A stretch of 64,000 nt of DNA from an uncultured Pseudoclavibacter sp. (GCA_946221025.1 CAMIMS010000001.1:1-64000), one strand, 5' to 3'; counted from the first letter of the stretch, positions 52,543-62,123 are shown. Translations and numbers: made by a program. The notes: generated from the sequence alone by a model not told the origin.

Positions 52543-52839
52543 ATGGCCACTGACTATGACGCCCCACGGAAGACGGACGACGACGCTGATTCCATCGAGG
52601 CACTGAAGGAGCGAGTTCCGGATGCGATGTCCGGGAATATCGACGCCGAAGATGCCGACAATCCGGGCAGTTTCGATCTATCGGCAGCCGACCTTGCCGA
52701 TGCGGAACTTGAGACCGTCGTCATTCCCAAGCAGGCTGACGAATTCACCTGCATGGAGTGCTTCCTGGTGAAGCACCGCTCGCAGCTCGCATCTGACGGG
52801 GCCAACGGCCCGGTCTGCCGCGACTGCGCCGGAGCGTAA
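52543..52839 (+). CDS. DUF4193 protein with zinc-ribbon cysteines
   Basis: 98 residues; acidic N-terminal part and a C-terminal ribbon with two CxxC pairs (TCMECFLVKHRSQLA ... VCRDC). The family is conserved across actinobacteria next to sepH and dut and has no assigned function. There is only a weak ribosome-binding site (GGATCAACG). It converges on the DUF3093 gene with about 20 bases between stops. Confidence 0.93.
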   Translation: MATDYDAPRKTDDDADSIEALKERVPDAMSGNIDAEDADNPGSFDLSAADLADAELETVVIPKQADEFTCMECFLVKHRSQLASDGANGPVCRDCAGA

Positions 52840-52859
52840 GCGCCCGAACCAACTAGGGG

Positions 52860-53321
52860 CTAAGACTGGGCGTGCCGATCGCGCTGAGCTTTCGCGATCG
52901 CGGCCGCGAATTCCTTCGGGTTTCGCGTCGAGCACAACCAGTAGGGGACCGGATCGTTCGGGTCGTCAACGTCAATTCGAATCGACGTTGCCACCCATCC
53001 GCGTAGGCACAGCCACGCACGGGCATCAAGGCCCGGACCCGCTGCAACGCGGGCCTGCTCGCGCGTCGTGTAGGGGGTGACCTTGCCGACAAAGCGAAGT
53101 GGGATTCGGGCGCTCGAGACGCGCACCTGGGTATCGGTGACCTCGATGACGGCTGACGAAGCCGAGAGCACGCCCAGGAACGCGCCGTAGAGCACGACAC
53201 CGAGCACCACGCCCAGGATGGGGTTGACCGGCGCGAACACCAGCATGACCGCCGGAATGATCAGGGCGCCAACGAGGTAGACCCAGAACGATGGGGTCAA
53301 GCGTTCGCGGTACCTAGGCAT
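52860..53321 (-). CDS. DUF3093 membrane protein
   Basis: 153 residues with two N-terminal membrane helices (FWVYLVGALIIPAVMLVFAP and ILGVVLGVVLYGAFLGVLSA) and a soluble domain ending PVPYWLCSTRNPKEFAAAIA. The family is typical of the actinobacterial dut neighbourhood; function unknown. It is divergent from dut. Confidence 0.9.
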   Translation of the reverse strand: MPRYRERLTPSFWVYLVGALIIPAVMLVFAPVNPILGVVLGVVLYGAFLGVLSASSAVIEVTDTQVRVSSARIPLRFVGKVTPYTTREQARVAAGPGLDARAWLCLRGWVATSIRIDVDDPNDPVPYWLCSTRNPKEFAAAIAKAQRDRHAQS

Positions 53322-53453
53322 CGCCTCATGAGATCAGGCAAGGCCGATGCTCTCCTGAACGTACCCGGCTGCCGCCGCCAGCGGCGTGCGCTAATGGGCG
53401 ACTCGTGCGCACGGAGACAAGCCGTGCCACAGGCCCTCCATTACACTCGCCGC

Positions 53454-53954
53454 GTGCACCCCCTTCGCATCCCCTTTACCGGAGAACGCCCGTACCGGGC
53501 GCATTCGGGCGACGCGGGAGCCGATCTCGTCGCGAGCGAGGACGTGCTGCTGAACCCCGGCGAGCGTGCGCTCGTTGGCACTGGAACCCGCATTGCGCTG
53601 CCCGAGGGCACGCTCGGGTTTGTTGTGCCCCGGTCGGGGCTTGCGGCGCGACACGGCGTGACGATCGTGAACGCGCCGGGAACGATCGACTCCGGGTATC
53701 GCGGGGAGATTCGCGTGTGCCTGTTGAACACCGATCGTGACGAACCCGTCGCGATTCGTGCGGGGGAACGCATCGCGCAGCTGATCGTGTTGCCCTATCC
53801 GCCGGTCGAGTTCGTTCAAAGCGACCGGCTTCCGGATGGTGAACGTGCCGAGCGCGGCTTCGGATCCACGGGCCGCACTGTGAGCATCTCTCCGGCGGAT
53901 GCACCCGCAAACGACCCGACGAACAGTGAGGAACCAAGGCATGGGAATGTTTGA
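53454..53954 (+). CDS. dut: dUTP diphosphatase
   Basis: Hydrolyses dUTP to dUMP, keeping uracil out of DNA. About 166 residues, trimeric dUTPase motifs in order: AHSGDAGADLVA, PRSGLAARHGVTIVNAPGTI, GYRGEIRVCLLN, ERIAQLIVLP, RAERGFGSTGR. The last motif is the arm that closes the active site. Start: GTG 53454 lies 6 nt after TACACT (53442-53447), so leaderless; the upstream in-frame start at 53328 is unlikely. It overlaps the DUF3710 gene by 14 bases. Confidence 0.95.
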   Translation: MHPLRIPFTGERPYRAHSGDAGADLVASEDVLLNPGERALVGTGTRIALPEGTLGFVVPRSGLAARHGVTIVNAPGTIDSGYRGEIRVCLLNTDRDEPVAIRAGERIAQLIVLPYPPVEFVQSDRLPDGERAERGFGSTGRTVSISPADAPANDPTNSEEPRHGNV

Positions 53955-54678
53955 TCGTTTCCGTAAGAAGGACGAGGACCCCGCGAAGGCCGAGGAACTC
54001 CCGAAGGATGAGGAACAACTCGAAGGCGGTCAGGCTCAGGTCGCCGAGGATGAGGATGAGCAGGAGCCGCCGGAGAAGTCCGCACCGAAGGATCGTGCGA
54101 AGAATGGTCCGTACGACGAGTCCGAGGTAGAAGAGGATCAGCAGTTCATCGACCTCGGGTCGCTGCGCATCCCGCCGCGCGAGGGGCTCGGTCTTCGGTT
54201 CGAGCAGGAAGAAACGACCGGTCGACTCGTTGCCGTGGCGCTCGACGTGGATGGATCAACGCTGCAGCTCCAGGCATTCGCCGCGCCGCGATCGTCTGGC
54301 CTGTGGCACACCATTCGGAATCAGCTCGGTGAGCAGCTTGAGCTGGCCGGGGGTGAAGTCGACATCGTCGATGGGCCGTTTGGCCAGGAACTGCGTGCGG
54401 AACTGCCGATCGTGGCCGGTGGGGACCGGCGCGCGGTTCGCTTTATCGGTGTCGATGGACCGCGCTGGTTCCTGCGCGCCGTGCTGACCGGGCCCGCCCT
54501 TCACGACGAGGAACTCGCGGAGGTCATGGACGGTGTTTTCCGTGACGTCGTCGTTGTGCGTGGTCGTGGCCCGATGCCCCCGGGAGAGCTGTTGCCGATC
54601 GCGCTGCCCCAGCCGCTTGCCGAGCAGGTGGAGCAGGCACGCGCCGCGAACCAGACCCCGGGCAGCTCCTCCTCGTGA
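53941..54678 (+). CDS. DUF3710 family protein
   Basis: 245 residues; an acidic, low-complexity N-terminal 70 residues, then the conserved domain (FIDLGSLRIPPREGLGLRFE, GPFGQELRAELPI, RFIGVDGPRWFLRAVLTGPA). The family always sits near dut in actinobacteria; function unknown. Start: ATG 53941 inside the 3' end of dut, with GAGGAACCAAGG upstream. The stop overlaps the next GTG (GTGA). Confidence 0.92.
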   Translation: MGMFDRFRKKDEDPAKAEELPKDEEQLEGGQAQVAEDEDEQEPPEKSAPKDRAKNGPYDESEVEEDQQFIDLGSLRIPPREGLGLRFEQEETTGRLVAVALDVDGSTLQLQAFAAPRSSGLWHTIRNQLGEQLELAGGEVDIVDGPFGQELRAELPIVAGGDRRAVRFIGVDGPRWFLRAVLTGPALHDEELAEVMDGVFRDVVVVRGRGPMPPGELLPIALPQPLAEQVEQARAANQTPGSSSS

Positions 54679-55490
54679 TCGACGAGCCTGAAACGCGCGG
54701 AGGTGACGCCTTCGGCGCGAAGACGCCGGATGCGTCAGAGCAGGCGTCGCCTGCGACTGCTTCTGCGCCGCAACAACGCTTTCAAGAACTCGCGGACGCC
54801 GAACTGTCGGCCGACTCGATCCTGCAGGCGGCCGGTGGGTGGCGGGGACTCGCTGAGTCCGTGATTCCCGGCTTCGCGTTCATCCTGATCTACGCCTTCA
54901 CGCAGGATCTCGTGATGTCGATCGCCGCGCCCGCGATCATCATGGTGCTGCTGTTGATCGTTCGGCTGATTCGCCGTGAGACCGTTGTTCCTCCCATCGC
55001 GGGCATTGCGGGCGTCGCGCTTTCGGCGTTTCTCGCCCTGCGCTCCGGGAATGCGGCCGATTTTTACCTCCCGGGGTTCTGGATCAACGGCGGATATGCG
55101 ATCGCGCTGCTGATCTCGGTTGTGGTCGGGTGGCCGATCATCGGTGTTTTCGCGGCGCCCCTTGCCGGATTCGGGACCGCGTGGCGCGACGTGAAGCCGC
55201 TTCGGCGACTGTTCACGTGGTTGACGCTCGCCTGGGTGGCGCTGTTCGTGCTTCGTATCGCGGTGCAGCTACCCCTCTACTTCGCGGGACTGGTCGAGCC
55301 ACTCGGTATCGCGAGACTCATCATGGGCGCGCCCATGTATGCGGTCCTGCTCGTGGCGACCATCGTTCTCGCGCGAGCCGGAATGCAAAAGGCAGAGGAT
55401 GCTGTCGCGGCCGTTCGCGCCGAACAGGCCGGCGAGCGGCTCGCTGCGGCGCGCGAGCAACTCGCAGACGAGCCTCGGGACGACGCTTAG
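54675..55490 (+). CDS. DUF3159 membrane protein
   Basis: 271 residues with about six membrane helices; family segments are ILQAAGGWRGLAESVIPGFA and FYLPGFWINGGYAIALLISV. Unknown function; commonly follows DUF3710. The GTG start overlaps the previous stop by 4 bases, so dut, DUF3710 and DUF3159 probably form one operon. Its stop codon lies inside the iron-box-like element upstream of acnA. Confidence 0.92.
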   Translation: MIDEPETRGGDAFGAKTPDASEQASPATASAPQQRFQELADAELSADSILQAAGGWRGLAESVIPGFAFILIYAFTQDLVMSIAAPAIIMVLLLIVRLIRRETVVPPIAGIAGVALSAFLALRSGNAADFYLPGFWINGGYAIALLISVVVGWPIIGVFAAPLAGFGTAWRDVKPLRRLFTWLTLAWVALFVLRIAVQLPLYFAGLVEPLGIARLIMGAPMYAVLLVATIVLARAGMQKAEDAVAAVRAEQAGERLAAAREQLADEPRDDA

Positions 55491-55500
55491 GCTCACCTAA
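55482..55500 (+). promoter_or_regulatory. DtxR/IdeR-like iron box upstream of acnA
   Basis: TTAGGCTCACCTAA (55487-55500) is a TTAGG-N4-CCTAA inverted repeat. Over 19 positions (55482-55500) it matches the DtxR/IdeR consensus TTAGGTTAGSCTAACCTAA at 14, the right half nearly perfectly. It ends 6 nt before a TTGACG hexamer. Confidence 0.5.
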
Positions 55501-55501
55501 G

Positions 55502-55519
55502 TATCTTGACGTCGAGATA
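55502..55519 (+). promoter_or_regulatory. Palindromic operator over the acnA -35 region
   Basis: TATCTTGACGTCGAGATA is an 18-bp inverted repeat with one mismatched pair around GACGTC. It covers the TTGACG hexamer (55506-55511), with TAGAAT at 55526-55531 as the likely -10 box (spacing 14). The shape suits a dimeric repressor such as a MarR-type protein; the regulator is unknown. Confidence 0.5.
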
Positions 55520-55623
55520 GTTGGGTAGAATTCAGGCAACGGGGCAGAGTGTGCCGGTTCAGACGGCGCCCGCCGAAGGAAGCTACCCTTCGCGCGCATC
55601 CCGTTTGAACGAAGGAGTACGCA

Positions 55624-58452
55624 GTGAGCACGGTGAACAGCTTCAATGCCAAATCCACCCTGCAGGTGGACGGCACCGATTACGAGATTTTCCGCATCGA
55701 CGCTGTCGAGGGCTACGAGAAGCTCCCGTTCAGCCTGAAGATTCTGCTGGAGAACCTGCTCCGCACGGAGGATGGCAAGAACGTCACCGCCGAGCAGATT
55801 CGAGCCCTCGGCAACTGGCAGCCGAAGGACGAGCCGAACACTGAGATCCAGTTCACGCCGGCGCGCGTGGTCATGCAGGACTTCACCGGTGTGCCCTGCA
55901 TCGTCGACCTCGCCACGATGCGCGAAGCGGTCAAGGACCTCGGCGGAAACCCCGAGAAGATCAACCCGCTCGCACCCGCCGAGCTTGTCATCGACCACTC
56001 GGTCATCGCCGACCTCTTCGGCCGCGAGGATGCGTTCGAGCGCAACGTCGAGATCGAGTACGAGCGCAACGGTGAGCGCTACCAGTTCCTTCGCTGGGGC
56101 CAGACGGCCTTCGATGACTTCAAGGTCGTTCCCCCGGGCACCGGCATCGTGCACCAGGTGAACATTGAGTACCTCGCCCGCGTCACGTTCGTTCGCGAGG
56201 TCGACGGTGCCCTTCGCGCCTACCCCGACACGCTCGTGGGTACCGACTCGCACACCACCATGGTCAACGGTCTGGGCGTGCTCGGCTGGGGCGTTGGCGG
56301 TATCGAGGCGGAGGCGGCCATGCTCGGCCAGCCCGTTTCAATGCTCATCCCGAAGGTCGTTGGCTTCAAGCTGACCGGCGAGATCCCCTCGGGCGTGACC
56401 GCGACCGACGTCGTACTCACCATTACCGACAAGCTCCGCGAGCACGGCGTTGTCGGCAAGTTCGTCGAGTTCTACGGCGAAGGCGTGGCAGAGGTGCCGC
56501 TCGCGAACCGCGCCACCATCGGCAACATGTCGCCCGAGTTCGGTTCGACCGCCGCGATCTTCCCGATCGACGACGAGACGCTCGACTACCTCCGCTTTAC
56601 CGGTCGGCCCGAGTCGCAGGTCAAGCTCGTCGAGGAGTACTCGAAGCAGCAGCACCTCTGGCACGACCCGAGTGTGGAGCCCGTCTTCTCGGAGTACCTC
56701 GAGCTCGACCTGTCGACGGTCGTTCCGTCGATTGCCGGTCCGAAGCGCCCGCAGGACCGCATCGAGCTCACCGACGCGAAGCAGCAGTTCAACGCTGACC
56801 TGAACAACTACGCGAAGCAGGAAGAAGAACCCGTCGATCTCGTCGACGAGCAGCAGCGCGGGAGCTTCCCCGCATCCGACGCCCCGTCCACGACGCCCGA
56901 GAGCGACGAAGAGGACGTCGAGAAGCAGGTGCCGATCGAGGAGGCGACGCCACGTCGCATCTCCAAGCCCGTTCAGGTGACCGATGAGGGCGAGACTTTC
57001 ACCATCGACCACGGTTCGGTGGCGATCGCCGCGATCACGTCGTGCACGAACACCTCGAACCCGTCGGTGATGATGGCCGCCGGCCTGCTGGCCCGCAACG
57101 CCGTCGAGAAGGGCCTTGAGCGCAAGCCCTGGGTGAAGACCACGCTCGCCCCCGGATCGAAGGTCGTGACCGACTACTACGAGAAGGCGGGGCTCACGGG
57201 CGACCTCGAGCAGCTCGGCTTCTACCTGGTCGGATACGGCTGCACCACCTGCATCGGTAACTCGGGCCCGCTGAACGACAGCATCTCGGGTGCGATCAAT
57301 GACAACGACCTCGCCGTCACGGCGGTGCTCTCGGGTAACCGCAACTTCGAGGGTCGCATCAACCCCGACGTGAAGATGAACTACCTCGCCTCGCCGCCGC
57401 TGGTCGTCGCGTACGCGCTGGCCGGAACGATGGACTTCGACTTCGACTCGGAGCCGCTCGGCAAGGGCAAGGACGGCGAAGATGTCTACCTCCGCGACAT
57501 TTGGCCCTCGGCGGAAGAGGTGGAGAAGGTCATCGCCGAGTCGATCGACACGGAGATGTTCGACCGCGAGTATGGCGCCGTCTTCGACGGTGACGAGCGC
57601 TGGCGTTCGCTGCCGACCCCCACGGGCGCGACCTTCGAGTGGGACAACGAGTCGACCTACGTGCGCAAGCCCCCGTATTTCGAGGGCATGAAGCTCGAGC
57701 TCACCCCCGTCACCGACATTGAGGGTGCTCGCGTCATGGCGATGCTCGGCGACTCGGTCACCACCGACCACATCTCGCCCGCGGGCTCGATTAAGGCCGA
57801 CTCGCCGGCCGGTCGCTACCTCTCGGAGAACGGCGTTGAGCGCAAGGACTTCAACTCCTACGGATCGCGCCGCGGAAACCACGAGGTGATGATTCGCGGC
57901 ACGTTCGCGAACATCCGCCTGAAGAACTTGCTCCTGGATGGGGTTGAGGGCGGCTACACCCGCGACTTCACCCAGGAGGGCGGCCCGCAGTCGTTCATCT
58001 ACGACGCCTGCCAGAACTACGCCGCCGAAGGCACGCCGCTGGTCGTGCTCGGAGGCAAGGAGTACGGATCGGGCTCGTCTCGCGACTGGGCCGCGAAGGG
58101 CACGAGCCTGCTCGGTGTTCGCGCGGTCATCACCGAATCGTTTGAGCGCATCCACCGCTCGAACCTCATCGGTATGGGCGTGGTTCCGCTGCAGTTCCCG
58201 GCTGGCGAAACTCGCGAGTCGCTCGGGCTTGACGGCACCGAATCGTTCACGATCACGGGCCTTGCCGAGCTGAACGAGGGACGCACCCCGAAGACGGTTC
58301 ACGTGGTCGCGAAGCCCACCGAGCACTCGCCGGAGGGCAAGGAGACGGTCGAGTTCGACGCGGTCGTTCGCATCGACACGCCGGGTGAGGCCGACTACTA
58401 CCGAAACGGCGGCATTCTGCAGTACGTGCTGCGCTCGCTCGTCGCCAACTAA
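55624..58452 (+). CDS. acnA: Aconitate hydratase A
   Basis: Citrate-isocitrate isomerase of the TCA cycle with a 4Fe-4S cluster. 942 residues of the AcnA/IRP type: DLVIDHSVIADLFG region, TDSHTTMVNGLGVLGWGVGGIEAEAAMLG (in part), cluster cysteines in TSCTNTSNPSVM and GCTTCIGNSGPL, and swivel-domain YGSRRGNHEVM and GSGSSRDWAAKG. A charged insertion of about 60 residues (about 400-460, SDEEDVEKQVPIEE) is typical of actinobacterial AcnA. The GTG start has GAAGGAG upstream. The leader region carries two operator-like palindromes. A strong terminator follows. Confidence 0.96.
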   Translation: MSTVNSFNAKSTLQVDGTDYEIFRIDAVEGYEKLPFSLKILLENLLRTEDGKNVTAEQIRALGNWQPKDEPNTEIQFTPARVVMQDFTGVPCIVDLATMREAVKDLGGNPEKINPLAPAELVIDHSVIADLFGREDAFERNVEIEYERNGERYQFLRWGQTAFDDFKVVPPGTGIVHQVNIEYLARVTFVREVDGALRAYPDTLVGTDSHTTMVNGLGVLGWGVGGIEAEAAMLGQPVSMLIPKVVGFKLTGEIPSGVTATDVVLTITDKLREHGVVGKFVEFYGEGVAEVPLANRATIGNMSPEFGSTAAIFPIDDETLDYLRFTGRPESQVKLVEEYSKQQHLWHDPSVEPVFSEYLELDLSTVVPSIAGPKRPQDRIELTDAKQQFNADLNNYAKQEEEPVDLVDEQQRGSFPASDAPSTTPESDEEDVEKQVPIEEATPRRISKPVQVTDEGETFTIDHGSVAIAAITSCTNTSNPSVMMAAGLLARNAVEKGLERKPWVKTTLAPGSKVVTDYYEKAGLTGDLEQLGFYLVGYGCTTCIGNSGPLNDSISGAINDNDLAVTAVLSGNRNFEGRINPDVKMNYLASPPLVVAYALAGTMDFDFDSEPLGKGKDGEDVYLRDIWPSAEEVEKVIAESIDTEMFDREYGAVFDGDERWRSLPTPTGATFEWDNESTYVRKPPYFEGMKLELTPVTDIEGARVMAMLGDSVTTDHISPAGSIKADSPAGRYLSENGVERKDFNSYGSRRGNHEVMIRGTFANIRLKNLLLDGVEGGYTRDFTQEGGPQSFIYDACQNYAAEGTPLVVLGGKEYGSGSSRDWAAKGTSLLGVRAVITESFERIHRSNLIGMGVVPLQFPAGETRESLGLDGTESFTITGLAELNEGRTPKTVHVVAKPTEHSPEGKETVEFDAVVRIDTPGEADYYRNGGILQYVLRSLVAN

Positions 58453-58463
58453 ACGAAGCACCG

Positions 58464-58495
58464 AGTTGGGGCCGGCCAAGGGGCCGGCCCCAACT
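58464..58495 (+). terminator. Terminator after acnA
   Basis: Perfect 14-bp GC-rich stem (58464-58477 / 58482-58495) with an AAGG loop, followed by TTGAGT. Confidence 0.85.
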
Positions 58496-58523
58496 TGAGT
58501 CCGAACACGATAGGAACCACTGC

Positions 58524-59864
58524 ATGTCAACGATCGAGTCGCTCAAAGAGGACATCTTTGCGCGCAACGCGGGGGAGCCTGAATTCCATCAGGCTGTTGC
58601 TGAAGTGCTCGACACGCTCGACCCGGTGCTCGACCGCCATCCCGAGTATCTGGAACTCGACATTGTTCGTCGCCTGTGCGAACCCGAGCGGCAAATCATG
58701 TTCCGCGTCCCCTGGGTGGATGACAACGGACAGGTGCAGCTCAACCGCGGCTTTCGCGTTGAGTTCAACTCGGCGCTCGGCCCGTTCAAGGGCGGTCTTC
58801 GCTTTCACCCCACCGTGAACCTTGGCATCGTGAAGTTCCTCGCGTTCGAGCAGATCTTCAAGAACTCGCTCACGGGCATGCCGATCGGTGGCGGTAAGGG
58901 CGGGTCTGACTTCGACCCGAGAGGCCGCTCTGACCGCGAGATTATGGCCTTCTGCCAATCGTTCATGACGGAGCTGTTCCGCCACGTCGGTGAGCACACC
59001 GACGTTCCCGCCGGTGACATTGGCGTGGGCGCGCGCGAGATCGGGTTCCTGTTCGGCCAGTACAAGCGCCTCACGAACCGCTTCGAGGCGGGCGTTCTCA
59101 CCGGTAAGGGCACCAGCTGGGGTGGTTCGCTCGTGCGCACTGAAGCCACCGGCTACGGCCTCGTGATGTTCACTCGCGAGATGCTCAACACCATTGGGCG
59201 TGATTTCGACGGCGCCAAAGTCTCGGTGTCCGGTTCGGGCAACGTCGCGATCTACGCGATCGAGAAGGCTCAACAGCTTGGCGCGAACGTCGTTACCGCA
59301 TCCGACTCAACCGGCTCCATTCACGACCCGAACGGTATTCGGCTGGATGTGCTGAAGGAGATCAAGCTCGAGCGCCGCGGTCGCATTTCCGAATACGCCG
59401 ATCGCGTTCCCGGCTCGAAGTTCTCCGAGCGCCGTGAGGCCGTATGGGATGTGCCGGTGGATGTCGCGCTTCCCTGCGCGACCCAGAACGAGCTCGACGG
59501 CAAGGCCGCGCGCACGCTGATCGACAACGGATGCGTTGCCGCGGCTGAGGGCGCGAACATGCCTTCAACGACGGATGCGGTGGAGCTCTTCCGCAGCACT
59601 GACGGCTTTCTCTTCGGGCCCGCGAAGGCGGCCAACGCCGGGGGAGTCGCCACGAGCGCCCTGGAGATGCAGCAGAATGCGAGCCGGGACTCGTGGTCCT
59701 TCGACTACACCGAGTCGCGACTCGAGGAGATCATGCGCGATGTGCACCGTCGCTGCTCGACGACCGCCGAGGAGTTCGGCCGTCCGGGCGACTACATTCT
59801 CGGTGCCAATATCGCGGGATTCACGAAAGTCGTCGACGCGATGATCGCGCAGGGCGTGGTGTAA
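58524..59864 (+). CDS. gdhA: Glutamate dehydrogenase, NADP type
   Basis: Reductive amination of 2-oxoglutarate to glutamate. 446 residues, hexameric GdhA: FKGGLRFHPTVNLGIVKFLA (catalytic region), PIGGGKGGSDFDPRGRSD with the catalytic lysine, DIGVGAREIGFLFGQYK, and nucleotide-binding VSGSGNVAIYAIEKAQQLG. With GlnA1/GlnA2 it gives the cell a low- and a high-affinity ammonia route. The AGGAA before the ATG is adequate. Confidence 0.95.
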   Translation: MSTIESLKEDIFARNAGEPEFHQAVAEVLDTLDPVLDRHPEYLELDIVRRLCEPERQIMFRVPWVDDNGQVQLNRGFRVEFNSALGPFKGGLRFHPTVNLGIVKFLAFEQIFKNSLTGMPIGGGKGGSDFDPRGRSDREIMAFCQSFMTELFRHVGEHTDVPAGDIGVGAREIGFLFGQYKRLTNRFEAGVLTGKGTSWGGSLVRTEATGYGLVMFTREMLNTIGRDFDGAKVSVSGSGNVAIYAIEKAQQLGANVVTASDSTGSIHDPNGIRLDVLKEIKLERRGRISEYADRVPGSKFSERREAVWDVPVDVALPCATQNELDGKAARTLIDNGCVAAAEGANMPSTTDAVELFRSTDGFLFGPAKAANAGGVATSALEMQQNASRDSWSFDYTESRLEEIMRDVHRRCSTTAEEFGRPGDYILGANIAGFTKVVDAMIAQGVV

Positions 59865-59897
59865 CAGCCACCCGACCGAGGTCTTCGCAAGGCCACG

Positions 59898-59943
59898 AAC
59901 GGGAAGGGCCCCGACCGGATGTCCGGTCGGGGCCCTTCCCGTT
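59898..59943. terminator. Bidirectional terminator between gdhA and fadB
   Basis: A 22-bp perfect stem (59898-59919 / 59922-59943) with a tight loop, followed by TCT; it lies between convergent stop codons. Confidence 0.9.
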
Positions 59944-59957
59944 TCTGCTGTGACCGA

Positions 59958-62108
59958 CTAGCGGTTCGCAGCGCCGCGAATCGGCGGGTTGTGGAACGTC
60001 GCGCCGAACGCCTTCTCGGAGGCGCCCACGCGGTCGAGGAAGGGCGTGAGGCCACCGGCCTGGAAGGGGTAACCGGCACCCATGATGAGTGCGAGGTCGA
60101 TGTCTTCGGGCTCGGCCACAACGCCCTCATCGAGCATGTGCTTGACCTCGTCCGCAAGCCCCACGAACATGCGGTCGCGCACCTGGTCGTGGGTCATCGG
60201 CTCCTTCGTGCCGTTCTCCTGCACGAGCTGCACGGCCTTCTTGTCGAAGCCCTTGATCTTGCCCTTCGAGTCGCGATCGAGGATCTTGCCGTAGTCGGCG
60301 AGACGGTGCAGGTTCTCGCTCGCGAAGAAGCGGTCGGGGAAGGCGGTGTGGTTCGTGTCGAGCACGTGCGCACCGACCTTGAGACCCACGAGCTCGAGCA
60401 GCTCAAACGGCGTCATTGGCAGACCCAGCTCGTCGGCCGCGTGGTCAACAACCTCGAACGGGGTGCCGGTGTCGACCGCGTGCATCGCTTCGCCGAGGAC
60501 CTTCGCGAGCAGGCGGTTCACGATGAAGCCCGGAGTGTCGGTCGCAATCACGGCCGTCTTCTTCAGGTTCTTCGCGACCTTCATTGCCGTCGCAACGGTC
60601 TCATCGTTGGTCTTCGTGGTGCGAATGACCTCGATGAGCGGCATGACGGCGACCGGGTTGAAGAAGTGGAATCCGACCACGCGCTCGGGGTGCTTGAGGT
60701 CGGAGGACATCTCTTCGATCGACAGTCCCGACGTGTTCGTCGCGAGAATCGCGTCCTCGGCGATGATCTCTTCGAAGTCACCGAAGACCTGCTTCTTCAC
60801 CGACATCTCTTCGAAGACCGCCTCGATCACGAAGTCGCAGTCTGCGAACTCCGAGCGGTCGGTCGTTCCGTGGATGAGGGCGTTCATCTGGTTGAAGTCG
60901 TCATCGCCGACGCGGCCCTTGTCCTTGAGCTTCTGCAGCTCGTCGCGAACGTACTGCACGCCCTTGTCGACGCGGGCCTGGTCGAGGTCGGTCATGACGA
61001 CCGGCACCTTGAGGCGGCGAACGAACAGCGTCGCGAACTGGCTCGCCATGAGGCCTGCGCCGATCACGCCGACCTTGGTGACCTTCTTCGCGAGCTGCTT
61101 GTCGGGGGCGCCGGCCGGGTTCTTGGCGCGCTTCTGGGTGAGGTTGAAGGCGTAGATCGTGGCCATGAACTGGTCACTGGTGAACAGATCGGCCAGCGCC
61201 TGGTTCTCGAGTTCGAACCCGGCCTCACGGTCGTTCGACTTCGCGGCCTTCATGATCTCAAGCGCGCGGTACGGCGCGAGCGGCACCGTTCCGATCTTGT
61301 CCTCGAGGGTGCGCTTGGCAATCCCGATCGCGATGTCCCATTTGGTCATGCGCTCGAGGCGCCCGGGCGCGTTCTTGCGCTTGACCTTGATCTCGCCCGA
61401 GATGACCCCATCGGCCCATTTGAGCGAGTCCTCGAGGAAGTTGCGTGGCTCGAACATCGCGTCAGCAAGACCGAGCTCGTATGCCTGCGGACCCTTGAGC
61501 AGACGGTTCTGCTTCATCGGGTTCTCGATGATGACCTTGAGCGCGTTCTCGATCCCGATGAGGTTCGGCACGATCGTCGCGCCGCCCCATCCGGGAACAA
61601 TGCCGAGGAAGGTCTCGGGCAGGCCGAACGCGGGCACCGACGAGTCGATGGTGCGGTAGTTCGCGTTCAGACCGACCTCGACACCGCCGCCGAGCGCCAG
61701 TCCGTTGTAGAACGCGAACGTGGGCACCGGGAAGTCGTTGAGCATGCCGAGCACTTCGTGCCCGATCTGCGCGAGCTTGTACGCGGCGTCGCGGTTCGGA
61801 ATGTCACCGACCATGCTGAGGTCAGCACCGGCGCAGAAGTTGAAGCGCTTACCGGTGATGGCGAGCGCGTCGATCTCACCGGCCGCAGCGCGAGCGCGCT
61901 GCTCGAGCAGGGTCTCACCGATGCTCACCATGCTCTGCGGGCCGAGGGTGTTCGGGCGCTTGTAATCGCGTCCGTTGTCGAGGGTGAGCAGCGCCAGCGT
62001 CTTGCCGCTGGAAAGCTTCACATCGCGAGCGAGGAGGTTCGTGACGACCTCGCCCTCTTCACTTTCGATGCCGAGGATGTCGGCGTATTTTTCACGAAGT
62101 TGCGACAT
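59958..62108 (-). CDS. fadB: Fatty acid oxidation multifunctional protein (enoyl-CoA hydratase / 3-hydroxyacyl-CoA dehydrogenase)
   Basis: 716 residues. The N-terminal enoyl-CoA hydratase domain (ALAITGKRFNFCAGADLSMV, GLALGGGVEVGLNANYRTID, GIVPGWGGATIVPNLIG) is followed by NAD-binding VGVIGAGLMASQFATLFVRR, then the 3-hydroxyacyl-CoA dehydrogenase segments VVGFHFFNPVAVMPLIEVI and TPGFIVNRLLAKVLGEA. It carries out two steps of beta-oxidation. It lies 15 bases downstream of the thiolase gene, with AAGGGA before its ATG. Confidence 0.94.
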   Translation of the reverse strand: MSQLREKYADILGIESEEGEVVTNLLARDVKLSSGKTLALLTLDNGRDYKRPNTLGPQSMVSIGETLLEQRARAAAGEIDALAITGKRFNFCAGADLSMVGDIPNRDAAYKLAQIGHEVLGMLNDFPVPTFAFYNGLALGGGVEVGLNANYRTIDSSVPAFGLPETFLGIVPGWGGATIVPNLIGIENALKVIIENPMKQNRLLKGPQAYELGLADAMFEPRNFLEDSLKWADGVISGEIKVKRKNAPGRLERMTKWDIAIGIAKRTLEDKIGTVPLAPYRALEIMKAAKSNDREAGFELENQALADLFTSDQFMATIYAFNLTQKRAKNPAGAPDKQLAKKVTKVGVIGAGLMASQFATLFVRRLKVPVVMTDLDQARVDKGVQYVRDELQKLKDKGRVGDDDFNQMNALIHGTTDRSEFADCDFVIEAVFEEMSVKKQVFGDFEEIIAEDAILATNTSGLSIEEMSSDLKHPERVVGFHFFNPVAVMPLIEVIRTTKTNDETVATAMKVAKNLKKTAVIATDTPGFIVNRLLAKVLGEAMHAVDTGTPFEVVDHAADELGLPMTPFELLELVGLKVGAHVLDTNHTAFPDRFFASENLHRLADYGKILDRDSKGKIKGFDKKAVQLVQENGTKEPMTHDQVRDRMFVGLADEVKHMLDEGVVAEPEDIDLALIMGAGYPFQAGGLTPFLDRVGASEKAFGATFHNPPIRGAANR

Positions 62109-62123
62109 TGTCGTGAATCCCTT

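Noticed and set aside
56338..58530. 730-codon minus-strand frame across acnA, and similar long frames opposite fadB (59919-62294) and aceE (8181-9947)
   Set aside because: All are antisense shadows of strongly identified genes and have shadow-type composition.
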